A stretch of 7,943 nucleotides of DNA from Chloroflexota bacterium. Lineage in GTDB: Bacteria > Chloroflexota > Anaerolineae > Fen-1058. The position numbers were made by a program, and so were the translations under genes. Below the pieces are notes generated by a model. That model searched no databases. It worked only from the letters and a program-made list of their open reading frames with translations, and had not been told where the DNA came from. Position 1 is the stretch's first letter; the number at the start of each line of letters is the position of its first letter. The DNA is taken from positions 1-7,943 of the forward strand of contig JACRBO010000110.1 in assembly GCA_016219235.1 (NCBI GenBank). The letters are read 5' to 3'. Shown piece by piece: positions 5,069-7,943 of the stretch.

Positions 5069-7115
5069 CAAACGCATATTCCGGCTGCGCGTATTCGATG
5101 TTCAGCATCAGCAGGCCGTCGATCTGTCTCAGGATTTGCTCGTTGCTGAAGCCGCTGCCGCTGATCGCTCCCGCAGGGCAGGCCGCCACACACGTGCCGC
5201 AGCCCTGACACAGTGCCGGGTTGATTTCTGTGACCATGCGATCTTCCAGGAACGAGATCGCATTAAACGGGCACAGGTTGTTGCAGATGCGGCAGCCCGA
5301 GCATTTGTCCTGATCGACCGAGGCCCGCACCGGCTCGATCGAGATTTCCTTCTGCTCGATCTTGCCCAGCACGCGCGCCGCCGCGGCGGCTCCCTGCACC
5401 ACGGTCGCCGGAATATCCTTCGGGCCGGTGACACAGCCGGCAATGTAGATGCCTTCGGTCATCGTCGCCACCGGATCGAGCTTGGGATGCTTCTCGGTGA
5501 ACCAGCCATCGGAACTGCACGAAATGCCGAATTTGTGGGCCGTTTCCTTAGCGTCAGCGCGCGGCTCCATACCCGCCGACAGGATCACCATATCGACCGG
5601 GATGCGGCGCTGCTTGCCCGCCAGTGTGTCTTCGACCTGAATGATCAAACGGCCCTCTTCGGTCGGCTTGCGGGCGGCATCGGTCACTTCAGCCACACGC
5701 CCGCGCACGAACAACGTCCCTTCCTCCAGCACGCGCTGATAGAATTCGTCATACGCTTTGGCCGGGGTGCGCATGTCGATGTAGAAGTTGTAGACCGTCG
5801 CGCCGGTGCGTTCGTGGACCAGGTGCGCAAACTTCAGACTCTGCATGCAGCAGATCGCGGAACAGTAGTTGTTGTAGTTGCGATCGCGGCTGCCCACGCA
5901 GTGCACGATGCCCACCGCCTTAGGTGTAGTCTTGCCGTCGCGTAACACGATGTCGCCATTGGTCGGGCCGGCCGCATTGGACAGCCGCTCAAACTCCAGC
6001 GAGGTGTACACGTTCGCCAATCGGCCGTAACCGTAGTGCGGAATGCGGCGCGGATCGAACAGATCGTAGCCCGTCGCCAGGATGATGTTGCCTACCTGCA
6101 CGGTAATCAACTCATCCTGTTGCGTAAAGTCGATGGCATTCGTCGGGCAGAATTTCTCGCAGGCCTTGCACGTGCCCTTCAGGAAGTAAGTGCAGTTGGG
6201 TTTGTCGATCACGGGATACTTGGGCACGGCTTGCGGGAACGGCGTGTACACCGCTTTCCGATAACCCAGCCCGGCCTCAAAGATCTCGTCGACGACCTTC
6301 TTGGGGCACTTCTCCTGACAGATACCGCAGCCCGTGCACAGCTCGGTCTTGACGTAGCGCGCCTTCTGGCGGATCGTCACGGTGAAGTTGCCCACGTAGC
6401 CGCTGACGTTTTCGACTTCGCTATACGTGAACAGCTTGATGTGCGGATGACTGCCCGCCGTCACCATCTTGGGCGTGAGGATGCAGGCGGCGCAATCGAG
6501 CGTGGGGAAGGTCTTATCGAACTGCGACATGTGCCCGCCGATCGACGGTTCACGCTCGACGAGCAACACGGGATAGCCCGCATCCGCGATTTCGGTCGCG
6601 GCCTGGATGCCCGCGATACCCGCGCCCACGACGAGTGTCGTCGGATTGATCGGCACCCGCAGCGGCTCCAACGGCTGATTCTTGATCACCCGTTCCACGC
6701 CGCCCGATAGGACCGCTTTGGCCTTATCGGTCGCGGCGCTCTTGTCGGTGTGCACCCACGACACCTGCTCGCGGATCGAGACCAGTTCCGACAAATACGG
6801 ATTCAAGCCGGCGCGTTTGGCTGCGCCACGGAAGGTATTTTCGTGCAGGTGCGGCGAGCACGCCGCCACCACTACACGCGTCAGGCCCAGTTCTTTGATG
6901 TCCTTCTCAATCATCTCCTGACCGAGTGACGAGCACATGAACTTGTAATCACGCGACACGACCACGCCGCGATCCTTCAAGCGCTGCGCCGCCCAATCGC
7001 GTACTTCAACCACATCGACGGTGGCGGAGATATTCGTGCCGCAGTGGCACACGTACACGCCCACGCGCTCCTCGACAGGTTCGGCTGCATCAAACAGGTG
7101 AATGGGCTGGCTCAT
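5064..7115 (-). CDS. hdrA: Heterodisulfide reductase subunit A (HdrA), flavin and polyferredoxin electron-bifurcating subunit
   Basis: The 683-residue product has a full HdrA layout. An N-terminal Cys domain (YVCHCG, C23/C25; C61; C86 in ACSPHLHENTFR) is followed by a Rossmann FAD site, VVGAGIAG (163-169), and the family motif DCAACILTPKM (C208, C211). Two inserted ferredoxin motifs come next (C260/263/266/270 and C308/316/319/323). The flavoprotein core then continues through HCVGSRD (406) and YCSAICCMQSLK (418-423), and the C-terminus holds two [4Fe-4S] motifs (C605/608/611/615 and C636/639/642/646). In methanogens its FAD splits electron pairs between ferredoxin and HdrBC; the same role is inferred here. 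All key Cys are present, with no in-frame TGA selenocysteine codon. The ATG at 7115 overlaps the hdrB TGA in an ATGA, with GAGGAGGTG about 6 nt upstream, so the two are coupled. The stop codon lies inside repeat array 2. Confidence 0.96.
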   Translation of the reverse strand: MSQPIHLFDAAEPVEERVGVYVCHCGTNISATVDVVEVRDWAAQRLKDRGVVVSRDYKFMCSSLGQEMIEKDIKELGLTRVVVAACSPHLHENTFRGAAKRAGLNPYLSELVSIREQVSWVHTDKSAATDKAKAVLSGGVERVIKNQPLEPLRVPINPTTLVVGAGIAGIQAATEIADAGYPVLLVEREPSIGGHMSQFDKTFPTLDCAACILTPKMVTAGSHPHIKLFTYSEVENVSGYVGNFTVTIRQKARYVKTELCTGCGICQEKCPKKVVDEIFEAGLGYRKAVYTPFPQAVPKYPVIDKPNCTYFLKGTCKACEKFCPTNAIDFTQQDELITVQVGNIILATGYDLFDPRRIPHYGYGRLANVYTSLEFERLSNAAGPTNGDIVLRDGKTTPKAVGIVHCVGSRDRNYNNYCSAICCMQSLKFAHLVHERTGATVYNFYIDMRTPAKAYDEFYQRVLEEGTLFVRGRVAEVTDAARKPTEEGRLIIQVEDTLAGKQRRIPVDMVILSAGMEPRADAKETAHKFGISCSSDGWFTEKHPKLDPVATMTEGIYIAGCVTGPKDIPATVVQGAAAAARVLGKIEQKEISIEPVRASVDQDKCSGCRICNNLCPFNAISFLEDRMVTEINPALCQGCGTCVAACPAGAISGSGFSNEQILRQIDGLLMLNIEYAQPEYAFA

Positions 7116-7943
7116 GACTTCACCTCCTCATCGCTCGCATCGCGCGGCATGCGGGGCATGGGCAGGCCCTCTTTCTTAAGCGGCTTTTTGGGTGGCGCCG
7201 ATTCGATCGGTTCCGGCGCTTCCAGCCCGATGCGGCTCAGCATATTTTTCGCGCTGACGAATTCGCGGCCAAAGCCCAGAGTCTTGGGATCGAGACCGAA
7301 AGCCAGGCCAATCAACTGCGTGAAGAAAATGATCGGCATCTGGTAGTTGGTCTGGAAGTGCCGGTTCGTCTCGCCCTGATAGGCATCGACGTTCATCTGG
7401 CACATCGGACACAGCGTCACCATCACGTCGGCCTTGTATTGATCGGCCGAACTGATCAACCGGTTGATCAGCTTATAGGCCGTCTCCGGGCCGATCTGCG
7501 TCATGTGTCCGCCGCAGCAGTGCGTCTTCAGCGGGAAGTCGATCACTTCCGCGCCGAGGGCCTTCAACAGCCGATCGAGTTCGTTGGGATATTCGGGGTT
7601 CGACCAGCGGTGATCGTAATCCGGGCGCGGCACCATGCAGCCCAGATACGGCGCGACGCGCAGGCCCTTCAGCGGCCGCACCACTTTCGCCTTCACCGCG
7701 TCCAACCCGATGTCGTTGATAATCACGTCGAGCAGGTGGCGAATGTCCAGCGTACCCGGATCGTAATGGAGGCCGCCTGCAGCCAGCGCGGTGTTGACGT
7801 TCGCGCCCAGCGTCGGCCGCTCGTTCATATAGAAGTCGGCCTTCGCCAGATTGAGATAGCAGGCGCTGCACGGCGCGACGACGGTGTGAGTGCCGTTGGC
7901 TTGTTTGTAGGCCAGCGCCAGGTTGCGCGCGATCAACGCATAC
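7112..7943 (-). CDS. hdrB: Heterodisulfide reductase subunit B (HdrB), 5' end cut by window edge
   Basis: The frame is open to the right edge and gives 276 whole codons before TGA at 7114-7112. The TTG near the edge (7936) is an internal Leu, not a start. HdrB has two CCG domains (CX31-39CCX35-36CXXC) that hold non-cubane [4Fe-4S] clusters where the disulfide is reduced. The visible part has the CXXC end of the first domain (APCSACYLN) and all of the second: LGC, then 39 residues, HCCGG, then 34 residues, LCPMC. Roughly the first 70 residues, with the first Cys and CC pair, are missing. A bacterium lacking CoM and CoB would need another substrate, which is unknown. The last 36 or so residues form a Pro/Lys-rich, then acidic tail not typical of the family. 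hdrC is not visible and would be expected upstream. Confidence 0.93.
   Translation of the reverse strand, partial: YALIARNLALAYKQANGTHTVVAPCSACYLNLAKADFYMNERPTLGANVNTALAAGGLHYDPGTLDIRHLLDVIINDIGLDAVKAKVVRPLKGLRVAPYLGCMVPRPDYDHRWSNPEYPNELDRLLKALGAEVIDFPLKTHCCGGHMTQIGPETAYKLINRLISSADQYKADVMVTLCPMCQMNVDAYQGETNRHFQTNYQMPIIFFTQLIGLAFGLDPKTLGFGREFVSAKNMLSRIGLEAPEPIESAPPKKPLKKEGLPMPRMPRDASDEEVKS

Noticed and set aside
5136..5945. A 269-codon plus-strand frame opposite hdrA
   Set aside because: It is a GC-rich antisense shadow of hdrA, with composition typical of such frames and no start signal or family motif.
5064..7115. Possible selenocysteine in HdrA
   Set aside because: The DCAACILTPKM site and all other cluster positions are coded by Cys codons, and there is no internal in-frame TGA.

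Overview
The window looks like a piece of a GC-rich bacterial chromosome. Most of it (about 749-7943) is one strand-coherent gene set on the minus strand. In transcription order it reads hdrB (5' end cut by the window edge), hdrA, mvhD, mvhG, mvhA, a [NiFe]-hydrogenase maturation protease, and a stand-alone cyclic-nucleotide-binding-type domain protein. At the left end (1-705), on the plus strand and converging on this operon, are the tail of one probable DinB-superfamily gene and a complete second one. No tRNA, rRNA, CRISPR or transposase gene was seen, and no gene-free stretch exceeds 150 bases.

The core genes encode the cytoplasmic Hdr-Mvh type of complex. The group 3c-like [NiFe] hydrogenase (MvhA and MvhG) oxidises H2, and MvhD carries electrons to the FAD of HdrA. 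By analogy with methanogens, HdrA bifurcates electrons to ferredoxin and to a disulfide-type acceptor at HdrB. HdrC is not in view and may lie upstream, beyond position 7943. The protease next to mvhA is the expected partner for removing the C-terminal extension that MvhA still encodes. The last gene is a cNMP-binding fold without a DNA-binding domain, and it lacks the Arg that normally grips the cyclic phosphate.

The neighbours (DinB-like proteins, Shine-Dalgarno-led genes, a single hdr-mvh operon with its own protease) point to a bacterium rather than a methanogen. My best guess is Chloroflexota (Anaerolineae-like), from gene order and from the style of the intergenic repeats. This is inference and no database was consulted.

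The least ordinary part is the non-coding and gene-end sequence. Two intergenic gaps (1830-1959 and 4970-5068) are filled by degenerate 7-8 bp tandem units. Units of the form RGTRAN run first and then flip to their reverse complement, so each array is a large fold-back. The two arrays share an identical 14-mer in opposite orientation, and each begins on the stop codon of the gene upstream in the operon. A third repeat family (CTTCGTG on the plus strand, 1310-1337) encodes the tail of the protease. A perfect 32-bp palindrome encodes the tail of the second DinB-like protein. Four gene 3' ends in 8 kb are therefore occupied or remodelled by repeat-like DNA.
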